This document shows, one piece after another, positions 19,908 through 34,900 of a stretch of 64,000 nucleotides of DNA (positions are counted from its first letter, which is position 1; the number at the start of each line of letters is the position of its first letter). The notes beneath the pieces are model-generated. The model saw nothing but the letters and a program-made list of their open reading frames with translations, did no database searches and was not told where the DNA came from. Source of the DNA: Litsea cubeba (Eukaryota > Streptophyta > Magnoliopsida > Laurales > Lauraceae). The position numbers and the translations under genes are program-made. The stretch spans positions 11,127,448 through 11,191,447 of the forward strand of contig CM022944.1 in the NCBI GenBank assembly GCA_012931725.1, written 5' to 3'.

Positions 19908-22900
19908 TTAGTTAACTCCATCAGAATCTTGAAAGCGTGATGTTGTAGGTGAGCCTGTTACTGAAGTGCCAGTAGAGACAGAAAGCGCTGGTGTCGGTCC
20001 AGGAGTTGCTAGATAAGGGGAGGAAGGAGAATGTTGAGAAAGATTGTACGGCATGGACAAAGGCGATGCTGGTGTTGGCGTGCCTGCAATTGATGATAAT
20101 GTAGAAGGCTGAGGTGACCTTGAGTTTGGAGCATGTTTTAGAGATGCTTGCATGTTGACCTTTATCCTGTGTTTCAAAAGTTCCAGAAGATATCAATAAC
20201 ACAGATATTTAAGCAATCAAATGAACATATTCAAAATCCAAATCAAGTTTAAGGCACTACCAGCTTTCCCTAAAAGTTTAGACTGATTACCCCATCAAGC
20301 CAACAAAGAACTCAATAAATTTCTTTCAAGTGCCATAAGAACTTGAAAGAAGGAAAAGAAAATGAGGTCCATTGTAGCATAAGCAATGTAGACTTCTGTT
20401 CAACTTGGGATCTAATTGAGTTCAATGGAGCTTTAAGATAATAATCCCCTGAAATATAAATGTGTCTTATATTCTTTACGTATGACGTCCCCCCCACTCC
20501 CCCGCACACACAAACTCACTACCCCACATCAGTTGGCACCAGCCCAAATTTGACACATATCCAACTGTTACCCACCTTTGGATTGAAATCCTCAAAAACT
20601 GATTCTTTCTAAAACCATTAAACTTGAGGGCCATGGATGAAAGGGTTTGGATGATGTATTGGGGTTGATATTTGCAGACCACTAGGTCTAATTGAGATCC
20701 TTCCATCCCCAATCACCCCATGATTAGCATTGTGTGCGTGTTACTGCTTTACTTACCATATCACCTATGACCCACTAGGATCTGTACCACAATAGTTCCT
20801 ATCACTTTTGACTGATTATTTGGAATGCAAACACTAATAATTTCCTGTTTTGGTTAGAAAGTTTCAAAATTTTGTATATGTGCTATGTGTGTATTAAAAT
20901 GATGGATAAATCTCCATTTACTACATATTCATGGTTTCAGACCTGATCCATAGTGGTCTTGTTATGGCAAATTCCTCTCAAACCTTGAACTAGGTTTACT
21001 TCTTCACCATTAATTTTGAGGTTCTATCACATCTAATTTAATGTAAAAACCATTAAGAATGAAGACATTAGATTTTTTTTTTTCAAGGAAAGGACAAACA
21101 GACCAAAATGTACGTTTGGACTCATGTTAGCCACCAAGTAATGGTTGTGGCGCTGGCCCATATGAAGTCCATAATTGAGTTTCAAAACCTGGATATTCTG
21201 GTCCAATATTGTTGACCTTTATTCCTAAAAATAAAAAATTGTTAAGAAAATTATTAAATTTAAAATCTTCATATTAATGGTTTCTAACCGCTTAGATGTA
21301 AAAAAATAAAAATAAAATTTTTAATTTTAATGTAATGACAGAGAAATTATTTGAGGGTTTCCAATTGATGCCATAAACATTGCAGCAGTCATAGCCAAAA
21401 CTGGTAAGCAACAGCAGAAACAGTTGGGCATCAGCCAAGTTTCAAAATGACGATACATATAAAGAGTTGGCTTTTTTGGAATAAAACATATATAGTCAAT
21501 AAAACATTAAAATGGGAAGTAAGATACATTCTCATAATATCAGTACTTCTCTTCAAGTAACCTGACAAAATCATCACGATGCAATGGCAATGCGACAACT
21601 ATACGTATTCCAAACACAGGGATACTTGAGAAGGGTTCATAAAATTTTTAACTCACCGGTTGTGGATATTTATGTATTCATCAGTTTCATCCAATATTTC
21701 CTCCTGTATGGTATGGACATGAATAAGATAAGATCAGAGTATAGAAAATTATTTTGCAGAATATGAGAGATGAGTAGCTTTTCTTCATGTGGAAACAGAT
21801 AAAGTAGGAGGAATAAAGTATGGAAGTTCACAAGTGTTTGAAAGCTCATTCAACCAGAAAGATTTAACAGAGTCATTCTCATTTAGGATAACTGTGCCAT
21901 TAAGAGATCTCCAGAGAACATGAATTGGGGTTAAGTGCTGTAATTTATCTCAGCAAAAAAAAAAAAGTACTGAAATTTAAACATAAGAAAATAAAAATAA
22001 GTAACAAATATGATATTTGAGACAAGGATTAGCAGATCTTCTAGATTGCCATAGATATGATGTCCACAGTTTGGTAGTAACTATACAATTGAAAGGAAGA
22101 TGCCAGAACCATCTAAAAAGTTTATTGCCAGAACCATCAAAAAGTTAAAATATACAAACTATGTAGGATTATGTTTGTCTATATCTAGTTAGGGATTTAC
22201 CAGCAATACGTACTAGGCCAAAGGGTACATGTATTATTTTATTATGAGTGCCAATAAAAAGATTTAGTCATAGGGTCGACCCCGTGGATTCATGAATCAT
22301 GCATGACCACTCATAAACTCTTCTTCCTCCTTCCTCTCTTTCTATCTTCCAACTCTACCTTCAAATTGCAGTTGTTCATCACTAGAGAAAATCATGATTG
22401 GAACCTATGTAACCAAGAACGTGCCATTTGAAAATTTGACTTTTAGGACACTCCTATTGACTGCTGTGACAGTCAACATTTTTATTAGGAAAAAGCATTC
22501 TTATCATTCCTTGGTTGTAGTATGATTTGTTGAGGTTTTCTATGGGGAATATTTCAAAATAGTCCTTAAGTTTTGACCACATATATACCAATAATATAAT
22601 ATAAAGAAGGTTCAATGAATCAATTATATCAAAAAGGACCTCATAAGTTTTTGGAGGCAACTTAAAAAATCCTCGCTATAAGTGGCCCTAATGCCTTCAT
22701 AAAACAAGCAAATATTGTCAAAACCTACCCATCTTGTTTAACCACATCCATCTTCCCCAACTGACTGATTTGTACATGAGTTTCATCAATCTTAACATCT
22801 CAACTTCTCTACATCTTCCAACCCATATTCAAGCTTCTTCATCTCCATCATTAGCAACAATTTAGCCCATAGATCATATTTTGGCAGTCCTTATTCCCAT

Positions 22901-25900
22901 CTCCTTCTCTTATTTTCTATTTTTCTTTCATAGATGACAAGGGGGAGAATACAATTAGTTTTAAGTTATGTTTTGAGTGGATTTGATGAAAGTTTGGGAA
23001 TTGACTTGGGTGAAAACAATTTTACATAGGGTGTTAATTTTCTTAGGTGAAAACAATTTTACATAGGGTGTTAATTTTCTTTAGTTTTGGTATAGATTAG
23101 GGCATTAGTGAGGGGATTTTGATTGGAGATGATAATGAAGGTGGGACACACCCTATTGGGCCCATTTATTGTGAAATGGGGCCAGATCTGGAACGTGGAA
23201 GGATTAAATTTGTGAAAGATAAAATCATACTTAAAAGGGTTCCAATTTTCCTTTAGAAGTGGTGGTGAATGTAGTTGATCCAAGGTGGGAAATGGACCGT
23301 GATAGGATGGACGATGCTAATGAGTCCCCTTCATTGGAGAATGTTTGGGGTTGACCAAGTGAAAAATGAAACCCCCAAATATTGGGTCTTCAGCTTGATT
23401 ACTTGTAGTGAGAGAAGGAGCATTTAAGTCACTTTGCATCTTTAGCTTGTACCATTCCTAACGGGGTTAGCATAAGTTAACAACAACGACCTAATTGAAG
23501 ACACCTAAAAAATTTAGGGACGTTTTTATGTTATCAATTCATTGAAAATTTTCTGACATTAGGCCAAAACCCAGGGACTCTTATGAAAATTTCCCATTTC
23601 CTATACTATTTATGCATTTGTCATGTAGCAAAACACATTCATATTTGTCAAGAAAACAATATTATTTATCTAAAGCAACAGATTTTATTGTGATAAAATG
23701 GCAGTCCAGTCCATGTCATGTGTGACCAGTTTACTAGGATCACCATGTCCACAATAAAAAAAATTATTTGTGCAAGTAACACTGTCTAAACAACATATAT
23801 ATGAAATGCCTATAAAATATAACAAAAGCTCATCAAAACATTGTTTCATTTCATTTTCCTATTGCAGCTACTAATTTCTTGTGAAATATTTCCAAAACCC
23901 GATATCTCGTAGACCCACCTGTAGAAGCTCTTCAATTACATCCTCCATGGTAATCACGCCGATAACCACCTCATTGGATGGAAACTCTGGAATAGGAGCA
24001 TGTTCAACATCTAGAATGCAATCTGATTCTGAACGTTTTTGTCGTTTCTTTAACGAAGGAGCAGCTGAAGAGCGGTTGCTTAGCTGTTGATCTGCATCTT
24101 TCTGTAACCCTGCAGAGTAAGAATGATTAAGCTTTGATTTTGTTCCCGTGATTTGGTCAGAGATATTAATGCCCAGACTTTGATTGCCCAAAAGAAAGAC
24201 AGCAAAGAACAAAAACTACAATGAGTCCCAATTATGCAACCTTGAGGTATGGTGGTCTATCTAGAACTCATGACTATACATAGCCCAATGAACATAAATA
24301 ACTGAAAGGGAAAAAAAATCCAAAATCATCCATTTTGTAATACTGAAGACCCATCCTGTATTATTTATTATAATAAGAGCCATTCAAAGTTCACATCAAG
24401 TTTTCACTATTTGATTTCACTATTTTTATTCTATGTATAAATGAGGGAATCAAATATTATCGTCTTTTTCACACTCAAACAAGTTTGATCAGACCACTCA
24501 AAAGGTAACTTATTCTGAAAAGTATGATCATTTTGTTGGTACCTTGTAGAACAAAGGATGGAAAGCATAGATACTACCAACTCCTGGATTGAAAACCATA
24601 ACCCCAAGCTTCAAACACAAGGTTTTAAAAATCAGACCCAGGACGCGAGTAGGCGACTCCGTCCCCCATGAGTTGAGTCGACTCAACCAAGATACATGTG
24701 ACTTAGAAAAGTTGCACCCAAGGACCTAAAACCCTACAAAAAGATAGAAAAATATGATAAAAACTAGAATGTTGAAAAATAATGTTATATATAAAATAGA
24801 ATTTTAAGGTTCGTCATGTTTTACTTCGATGAATAAAATTTAAGCATAAATAGTGGCTGTCACTTGTTTTTCACTCAATTGAATGAATAGTGCGTCTGAT
24901 CTTTGAATGCTTAGATCTTACACAAAATGTGGTTTAGTCTTCTTAAATCAGTGTAAAAAATCCCTAAAAGGCTTCCAAAGCTTCTTCCAACCGAAAACTA
25001 GGGAGAAAAGATGTTTAAAACCCTTTTTTTATTGGAATCGGTTAGAACATAGACTGGGGGTGACGAGTCCGAGTCGATTTGAACTTGGCCTATTCTTAAA
25101 ACAATGTTTAACCAATTTCTATACAGTCCTTGGCATAACTAAACACATGCATAAACAGGTGAAGAAAATACCCACCTGAGAGTGAAAAAAAGGGGGACAA
25201 TGAATGAGTAATTGATGAACAAACTTCACAACTATAAGATACAAAGTAGACACATTAACAACAATACACTTGTTCATCTAAGAAATATAGTAATAATCTA
25301 ATCTCGTCCTGCAACCCAACAGAAGACAAGGATTTGAGGAGGAACCCAAATCCACCATATGCATTCAATGGCAGATCTTAACCCATCAAATCGAAACAGC
25401 ACCCACACAAGTAAATATTATGTAGACATGGATAGCAGTGCAACTGGATCTTTACTCGCATGAAACAAAATGTTCTATTCATTGGACCAAAGAAAATTAT
25501 AAAAAAAAAAATCATTCAGCAAAGAGTAATATCTAGTTCTTTAGATCCTTGCCTTGCTTTAAAGTTGTTTCAGGTTTGCCTCTCTGCTTAGTGTTCAACT
25601 TAGTTTCATGGTGCTTCACCTCTTTATTTTTCTTCAATGTGTCTTTTCTCTCATTGGTATCCCTGACAACAACAGCTATGTGGCTATGACCCTTCTGAAA
25701 TTCATTAAGGATGTCATACAGAGGTATGTTGTCTGAAACCCTGAAGAATGGACAGGAAATCAAGAAATGAAATTCAGAAACTTGCTTAGAATGCAGAATC
25801 AATGATTGAACCCCAACCGCCGCCCCCCATCCCATGGAGAACCTGATTTGCGAAAAAAAAACAAACAATTTTCATGCCCCACAGGTTTCCAGTGATTTAG

Positions 25901-28900
25901 TCACTATTAACAAGTCTCTATTAATTGCTAAATATATAGAATTTTTCCCATCTTGGAGCTCCCTAGAGTTTATTAAAAGAACTGACAATGTTCCTTTAAA
26001 ACATATGATCCCTTTTGGATGAAAAAACTAAATCAATAGCGGAGAACACGTCGTGCAGCAACAGCATGGAACATTGATAAACAACACTTGTTTCTTATAA
26101 ACTATTTACCAATTGACTAAACAAAGAACTGTTTGCATATGTTCGAAGAAACGATGAAACAAACTAGTCCCCTCACCTAGGAATTTTCCGTATGGACATT
26201 TTTCTCAAAGGAACGGCATCATTAGGATCAATTGTCAGAAGACCTTTTATCTGCACAAAACTTGTTGAGTCAAATAAAAAGCAAGCAACTAGAAAATTTT
26301 GACAAATCTGTGATTAAATCAAATATAGTCTATCTGCTGTATCTTGGTTGACATTTGATTGAAAACTACAACTCTTCTTCAGAAAAAAAAAGTGTGAGCA
26401 CTAAAATCTAAAGGGAATAAGTTGACAAAAATCCACATTTGTATATAATGTACGATGACAAACTTGATCAAATAGCTGAGAAACTCACTAAATCAACTAG
26501 ACCCTGTTGGAGTACTGACCATATTGAGGTTATGGATAAATACAAACTCCCATTATTCTCTCCTTCACTAAAGCCCCACTTGCTGTATCAAAATGCATTT
26601 ACTGACAGATCTAAAAATACAACTTGATAGCAGAACTTCGATTAGGCTCAGCCACTTGTGAGCCTATTTGTACCGCTGATGTCATCATTTGTATGGTAGA
26701 AGAACACAAATGTGACTAAGGCCTATACCCCCTAGATAGTTTTGAGTTTATGGAATATTTTTGTGATTGTTTAGGAGTTTTTCTAAGCAGAAAAGAGTTA
26801 TGTTTGTTCACAAATATATATTGAAAATTCATTTTTGGAAGACTGCCTTGGTCAAGAAATTTTCCAACTTTTACCCCAATATTCCCTTTCTGCTATTATG
26901 TCCTCCCTAATTTCCCCATTATACATGATTTAAGGCATTTATTGCTTTAGTCGATTCAGACTAAAATCTCAGATTAGTCCAGGCTGAAACCATTACACCT
27001 TGACTGTTATATAAAAACCATGCTCACCTCCCACAGATTAAAGGCATGCATGGAGATCTAGCAATCAAGTGAAGAATGCATTCTGAGCCACTGAAACGTT
27101 CATGAGGTGACAAGGAAAGATGCTCCACCAGCAAAGATAAAAGTACAAATAAAAGTTGGAGTCCTTTCCTTTCAAGGTGAAAACTTCTTTAAGTCTCCTA
27201 TTTCCACAAAACATTTCAGCAGACTAAATTATCTATTTGGTGTTTAGATTGTGGCTTTGAAAGTACACATTTTTATTATCCTGTTGGTTCCATATTGCTG
27301 GGCATACCTCTTTATTATATAAACAATTTACTTCCACATTGATGGTCATACCTATTCATTATGCTTATAAACAAGTTACTTCAACATTTAAGGGCATATC
27401 CCGTTTATGATTTATAAACAACCACAGATATGGTTGCAAACTATACCATGCGCAAAGTGACAAGATGGCTTGCTTGTGCAATAGCCAAGCCATTGTCTAA
27501 GTGTACCTCACCAGATGAAGACTGAAAAATGGGACATAGAGTAAAACAAAAGATGGATGGTTGGGAAAAAAAATCAATGATGCTCATTCAAGTTACACAA
27601 GAGGACAGCATTTTAATTTTTAAGCCCAATTTAATGCTAGACAATCCAAATGATAGCCCTGAATCGTGATTGATGTGTGACTTAGGATTACTTTGTGCCA
27701 GAAAATTAACAAAATGGGCCTGAATGATGTGTGGCTTAGAAGTTTTAAGGCATTTGTGTGTCCCACAAGCACCAAGTGGCCATGTGGAAATTTTGTATAA
27801 AACACTGAAGACAATTTTAGTAGACCTACACCACTTAGGACAGATTCTATATTTCACTATATATATATGGGGAATTCTCCAAAATACCCCACTTTAAAAA
27901 CACCCCTTTTTCCGCCCCTCTTTTTTTTTGTCATGGGGCCTACCTCGAGTCAATCTAATCTTTTCACACCCCCCCTCCCCCCAACCCCAAAAAAAAAAAA
28001 AAAAAAACAATGAATAGTCACAACTCCAAATTTGACACTCATCCAACTTTTCCTCACTATTAAATTTTAGGGTCATGGGTCAAAGGGTTAGGATGATCTT
28101 ATGGAGTAAACATTTTGCTAGATCTTTCCATCCAATGGATTTCCATGATCATCCTGCATCCCAGTGGGCCCAACTAAAAGGGGCGAGTAAGCAAACACCT
28201 AGTGGAGCCCACCTTATCATACATCAAGTGGACCATAAAACAGGGACCCCTCCTTACAGTCACCGATCCGGGGGTTTGGCATCCATCCAAATGGACTGGA
28301 CTATTGGATCAACTGTACAATTATTTTAGAGAATGGAAACTTGTGGGCCGTTGATCTAGTGGTTAGGATCACCATCTGAACCTCAATCGTTGTACATAGG
28401 TGGGGGCGGAGAACTTTCGATCCCCCTGGTCCCATCCCCAGGTGCTCACAGTTAGGTGAGCACCGCGCGCCTAAATACCTAGTTGGACCCACTTTATGAT
28501 ACATCCAAGTGGACCATAAAATAAGTAACCCCCCACCACCACACACACGAACGATAGTCACCGATATTGGCACCCATCCGAATGGACTGGACCGTTCGAC
28601 AGTGTACTCATTTTGGATGGTGAAAATTGGTAGGCCACACAAGGATTGGTGCTCAGCAGATATATATAAATATATATATAGCAGATGTGCCGCAATGTAG
28701 ATTTTTGTATGAAGAGAGGTGGTTGCACAATTATAAATGAAGTCAAAATCTTGCTTGTAATAGGAATCACTTACCAGGATGAGTCCAATTATATTGCTTG
28801 CTTCTCCTACATAGACAGGAACTCTGCTATGACCATTTGTCATTATTGAATTCAATGTCTGCCTGGCAAGACAAAAGTATTGAGAGAGAGAGAGAGAGAT

Positions 28901-31900
28901 ATCACTGAAATAATCAATGGAATATCAGTAATTTGGGTCATGATAGATGATAGGAACTATTTTTAAAAAGTAAATAGATGATAGAAACTCACACATCAAG
29001 AACGCCATCCAGATCAAGAGAAAATGCTTTAGATATGGGGGTCATGGCATCTTTTGCCGTCTTTTCAGTCAGTTCAAGGGCTCCAGCAATGATTGTCGTC
29101 TCATCATGGGTTAAATCTCCACCTTTTCCAGCCTATAATACATAATATAGAGTGGATTATCCAAGCACATCTTACTCATGTTAATGATATTTGAAAATGA
29201 TTGTTAGGTCAAAGATGAACATAAAGGCACTCTTATCATATTGCAGCTGCCAAATTTCTCCAATAAGAATAAAAGATTCTCATAAACATTTTAGGAAATA
29301 TAATGTCATTTTATGGAGAAACACTAAATATGTTGCCCTGAAGTCAGTTTAAAAAAAATCAAATAAAGTTAAACATTTCCACCGGAAAAACAAAAAGCAA
29401 CATTCACCAATCCACAAAGTTCCAAGCAATATTGAATGAACAAGGCTGGAATGGAATAATGCACTTTTGCAAGAAAAATTACAAGCAATTCTCAGTTGAA
29501 AGGTGTTATTACTTCATTCCCATGAAAATCCACAAATGTCTTAAGCTCTGCTCTCCTCAAAAGAACAGCATGCCCCTTCCCCAACAACCAATCCAGCATC
29601 TGTACAAGATATAATAGAAAAGAAACGATCCAAAGACACATTAATATAACTCTTTAAAAAAAGTAAGCAACTACACAGACATATTACAAACATTTGCATA
29701 TTATGAAATAAAAAATAATTAAAAAAGATAATCATTTCAGCTGAAAATTTTGTTCAACAAACAATAGGAAGTTGCATTACTTACTGTCATTCTCATAATA
29801 CTGAACCACAAGAAAGAAACAGAAATTTTACTGTATTCTTTTGTGTGCTTTCTCTTAGAGAATCACCACCATTATATAGGAATTACATGCCTTAATCAAG
29901 GCTTTTACAAAGGAAACTAGCTAAATTACATCAATCACTAATCTAATAAAGGAAAGCAATCAATCACTAAAATCAATCACTAATCTAATAAAGGAAAGCA
30001 ATCAATCACTAAATTATATACACTATTGACCAAATCAAATCCCAAATCCACGTGAGATGTATCTTGCTGGACTGGATTGACTGATGGGCCTTGGATCCCT
30101 TAATGGGTCGTGGGCCAAACTTAACACCCCCCCTCAAATTAATGCGGGAGAATCAACAAGCATTAATTTGCCAACCAAGAATTGATGGCGTAGTCTGGGA
30201 AGACCCTTAGTAAGAATGTCAGCAAGTTGAAACTCAGTGGAGACGTGGGGAAGGCTGATGACATTACGCTTAAACTCATCACGTATGAAGTGACAATCAA
30301 CCTCGATGTGTTTAGTACGTTCATAAAAAATCGGATTTTCAATAATCCGAATTGCACTTGTATTATCTGCGTAGAGGGGGGTAGCTCCTTCTGCAGGAAA
30401 TCCAATGTCAGAGAGCAGACCTCGGAACCAAAGTATTTCGGAGCATGCAGCAGACATAGCTCGGTACTCAGCCTCGGTAGAAGATTTGGAAACTTTGTCA
30501 CGTTTCTTGCATTTCCAGGAAATCAAACTATCACCCAAGAACATGCACCATCCTGTAGTTGATCTGCGAGTATCCGGACAACCAGCCCAATCAGCATCCG
30601 AATAAGCTCTGAGAGAAAGAGGATTGTCTGAGGGAAAAAACAACCCGCGAGTCGGTGTGCAAATAAGATACCGAATGATGCGACGAACAGCAGCCAGATG
30701 AAGATGGCGAGGAGTAGTCATGAACTGACTCATGAGATTGACCGCAGATGAGATATCAGGACGCGTGATCGTGAGGTAGATCAAGCTACCCACCAACTGG
30801 CGATATGCTGTAGGATCCGGAAGAAGGTCACCCTCTTCTTTACTGAGTTTAACATTTAGCTCGATCGGCGTATCAACTGGAGCTGATGAAGTAAGCCCAG
30901 CCAAGTCAATAAGATCAACCGTATATTTGTGCTGATTGAGAACTACACCTTTAGGCGATTGATGAACTTCAAGGCCAAGGAAATAATGTAAGGGGCCCAG
31001 ATCCTTCATTTGAAAAGTCTGATGAAGAGAAGCTTGAAGTGCCTAAATCATTTGTGCATTAGGACCAGTAATGACAATGTCATCAACGTAGACTAGAAGG
31101 ACAGTAATCCCGAATGGAGCATGATGTAAGAACATGGAAGGATCATACTGGCTGGGATGAAAATCCAAGCAGAGAAGAGCATCCTGAAATTTCTCAAACC
31201 ATGCGCGAGGAGCTTGCTTCAGACCATAGAGGGAGCGACGGAGCTTAGCAACCATACCCTTGCCAGATGAGGACCTCGGAGGCAGACGCATATAAACATC
31301 TTCTTTGAGATCACCATGAAGAAATGCATTTTTTACATCCATTTGATAGAGAGGCCAGGACTGAGATGCAGCAACAGCAAGAATTATGCGTACGGTGGTC
31401 ATCTTAGCGACAGGAGCAAAGGTTTCATCATAATCAATGCCATATTCCTGCCGATTTCCGAGAGTAACAAGGCGCGCCTTGTATCGATCTAGAGTGCCAT
31501 CTGATTTCAACTTGAGAGAAAAAATCCACTTGCAGCCAATTGGTTTTACACCCACAGTAGCGGAGACAATATCCCAAGTATGATTTTTCTCCAAAGCATC
31601 CAATTCATCTTGCATAGCCTGGTTCCAACATTTGTCCTGCACAGCCTGAGAATAGGATTGGGGAATGGAAGAAGAGGACAAAGTGGCCATTAAAGAAGTG
31701 TGGGAGAACCCATAGCAGTCGGGTGGTACCGAAATGCGAGAGGAGCGACGCAAGGAATGATGTCCAGATGGATCAAAAGCCGGAGGTGAATCGGATGCTG
31801 GAGGAAGATCAGGAGGGGAGTCCCTGGGAGGTGCGTCTTTGTTCCGTCTGTGATACACAAAGTTAGGATTAAAGCGAACAACTGAAGTGTTGTCCGAAAA

Positions 31901-34900
31901 ACCAGGTAAAGACACCAAGGATGAGGAGTCGGGAGATTCAATGTGTTTTTGAAAAAAATACTGATGTTAAAAAAAAACGACATTTCTAGAGGTCCGTAAG
32001 CGACGAATGTGAGGAACTGAGGATCGTAGCAGAGGAACCCTTTCTGGAAGGGCGCATAGCCTAAAAACACACATTGAGCAGATTGTGCGGTTAGTTTGGT
32101 TCTCTCAGAAGGAGGCAAGTGCACAAAGCAAACAGATCCGAAAACATGAAGATCATCATAAGATGGAAAGGTCTGGTACAATCGGTAATATGGGCTCTGA
32201 TTTTGAAGAGAGGTTGAAGGCAGACGATTGATAAGATGAGCTGCCGTAGCTAGTGCCTCAACTCAAAAACAGGTAAGAACTGATGATTCAAGAAGAAGAG
32301 AACGAGTGACATCAAGCAAATGCCTATTTTTCCTTTCAGCAACTCCATTCTGTTGTGGAGTATAAGGACAAGTTCTTTGAGAAATAATGCCTTGTTTTGC
32401 AAAAAAATTTGAAACTCAGAAGACACATATTCCCCACCCGAATCAGATCGCAGGATTTTGATGCAGGTGGAAAATTGATTCTCAACATAAGCTAGAAAAA
32501 CTTTAAAAACTGTGAAAACATCAGATTTGGAATGCAGAAAGTAAACCCATGTGAACCGACTGAAATCATCAATAAAAGTCACAAAATATTTGTACTGAGC
32601 ATGAGAAAGTGCTGGAGCAATTTCCCATACATCGCTATGAACCAAATCAAAACATCGAGTGCTGTGTGAAGTGGAAATAGGAAAAGGAAGAATTTTGCTT
32701 TTTCCCATTTTACAAGTAACACAATCAAAAGGTACACAAGAAGATAAGCCAATAGATTTATTTAATAAACCAGAATTTAACATAAGGGACAAAGCCTTGG
32801 AATTAGGGTGTCCGAGTTTTTTATGCCACAATTGGCAATTATCTCTAATAAAAAGACAAAACACATCATTGGCAACTCCAGTTCTAGAAAGATTAGAAAA
32901 ATCCAGCGGAAACAAGCGTCCACACTTACGTCCCCTCGCGATCTCCTTCCCTGACATCTGGTCCTGTACAACACAACCAGAAGAAGAAAAAGAGATGTTA
33001 CAATTATTTTCAACAAGTTGCCCCACTGACAATAGGTTTGAAGTTAAATTGGGACAAAGGAAAACATTTTTCAATGGGATTAGACCAGGGATGTCCCCGA
33101 GGGCAGTAATGGGAACAGTGCCTCCATTAGAAGTTTGGATTTGAAGATTACCATTGTAGTTTATCACATTTGAGAGAGGGTTACTGGAATATGTCATATG
33201 ATTAGATGCCCCAGAATCAAGAAACCAAGTAGAAGAGGGTGACGAGGTACTTGAGAGACCGAAAGCAGAAAGGGCATTGACAATCATTTGCTGTACCAAT
33301 TCAGGAGTTAGAGAAGAGGAGGGCCCAGACTGTGAGGGTGCAGATGTAGAAGCAGGCATATCTGAATAAGCAACATAAGCATGTGGAGTCTGAGACTGCG
33401 GAGCCTGATACTGTGGAGCTGGATGCTGGGAAATCTGATGCTGGAGAGTCTGCTGCGGTGGAGTCTAACGTTGTGGCCGGCGGCGACATTCAGAAATGAT
33501 ATGTCCTGACTTTTTACAATAACTACAGACTTTCTGTTTGCATTGAGAAGCAAGATGTCCAAATTTTTGACAACTGTAGCATTGTGTTTTATAAGAGAGA
33601 GGAGCATTTGGTGACTTATAAGAGTGGCTCATCGAGGACACAAATTGACTTCTTCTTAACTAGGAAAAGAGACCGTTTAGCTTGTAAAGATTGTAAGGTT
33701 ATACCGGGGGAGAGCTTGACTTCCCAACATAGGTTGTTGATCATAGATGTGCAGTTACAAAGGTGGACTAGAAAAAAGAAGTTGTATAGATGCTCAAGGA
33801 CTAAATGGTGGAACCTGAAAGGTGATAAGCAACTAGCTTTAAGGGAAAGAGTACTAGAGGAAGACGTTTGGGCGACAGAAGAGAGTGCAAATAATATGTG
33901 GGATAAGGTAGCAGAGTGTATTAGGAGGGTAGGGAAAGAAGTCTTAGGAGAATCTAAAGGGGGTGCTCCGGTACAGAAAGAGGCATGGTGGTGGAGCGAA
34001 GCCGTCCAAGACAAGATAAGAGTTAAAAGAGAGTGCTTTAAAACTTGGCAAAAGGATCGAATTGAAGCGAACTTGGAGAGGTATAAAGAAGCAAAAAGAG
34101 AAACCAAAAAGGCAGTTAGTGAGGCCAAGGCAAAGGCATCTGAGGAGCTATATAGGCGACTTGACACTAAGGAAGGCGAAAGAGAGATATTCAAGCTTGC
34201 TAAAACTAGAGATCGGCGGACCAAGGACTTAAACCAAGTTAAATGCATTAAGGATGAGGATGAAAATGTATTAGTAAAGGAAGAGGAGATAAAGGAGCGT
34301 TGGAAGAGCTACTTCTACAAGTTATTTAACGAAAGCAGTAGTAGTGACATACAATTGGGGCAGCTTACCATTTCTAGAGAAGAAGCGAATCATATGTTCT
34401 ATAGGAGAATTAGTAGGGAAGAAGTTAAAGAAGTATTGAAAAGAATGAAGAATGGGAAAGCGGTTGGGCCAGATGGTATCCCTATTGAGGTCTGGAGGTG
34501 CTTGGGGGAGGATGGTATTAGTTGGTTGACAAAGCTTTTTAATGTAGTGCTAAAGAGCAAGAAGATGCCTAATGCATGGAGGAAAAGTATTCTTATACCC
34601 ATATACAAGAACAAAGGAGATATTCAGAACTGTGCGAACTACCGCGGGATTAAATTGATGAGCCATACGATGAAATTATGGGAGAGAGTTATTGAGAGAA
34701 GACTAAGAAGAACAACAAATATTTCAGAGAATCAATTTGGTTTCATGCCTGGGAGATCAACCATGGAGGCTATCTTTCTCCTGAGGAGGTTAATGGAACA
34801 GTATAGAGAAGGTAAGAGAGATTTACATATGGTGTTCATTGACTTGGAGAAGGCCTATGACCGGGTTCCTAGGGAGATTCTTTGGAAAGTTCTGGAAAAG

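Noticed and set aside
28342..28425. Possible tRNA gene
   Set aside because: The A and B boxes are too far apart and the acceptor stem does not pair. A SINE is more likely.
33616..34248. A 210-codon minus-strand Ser/Leu-rich frame
   Set aside because: Shadow of the RTE LINE ORF on the opposite strand.
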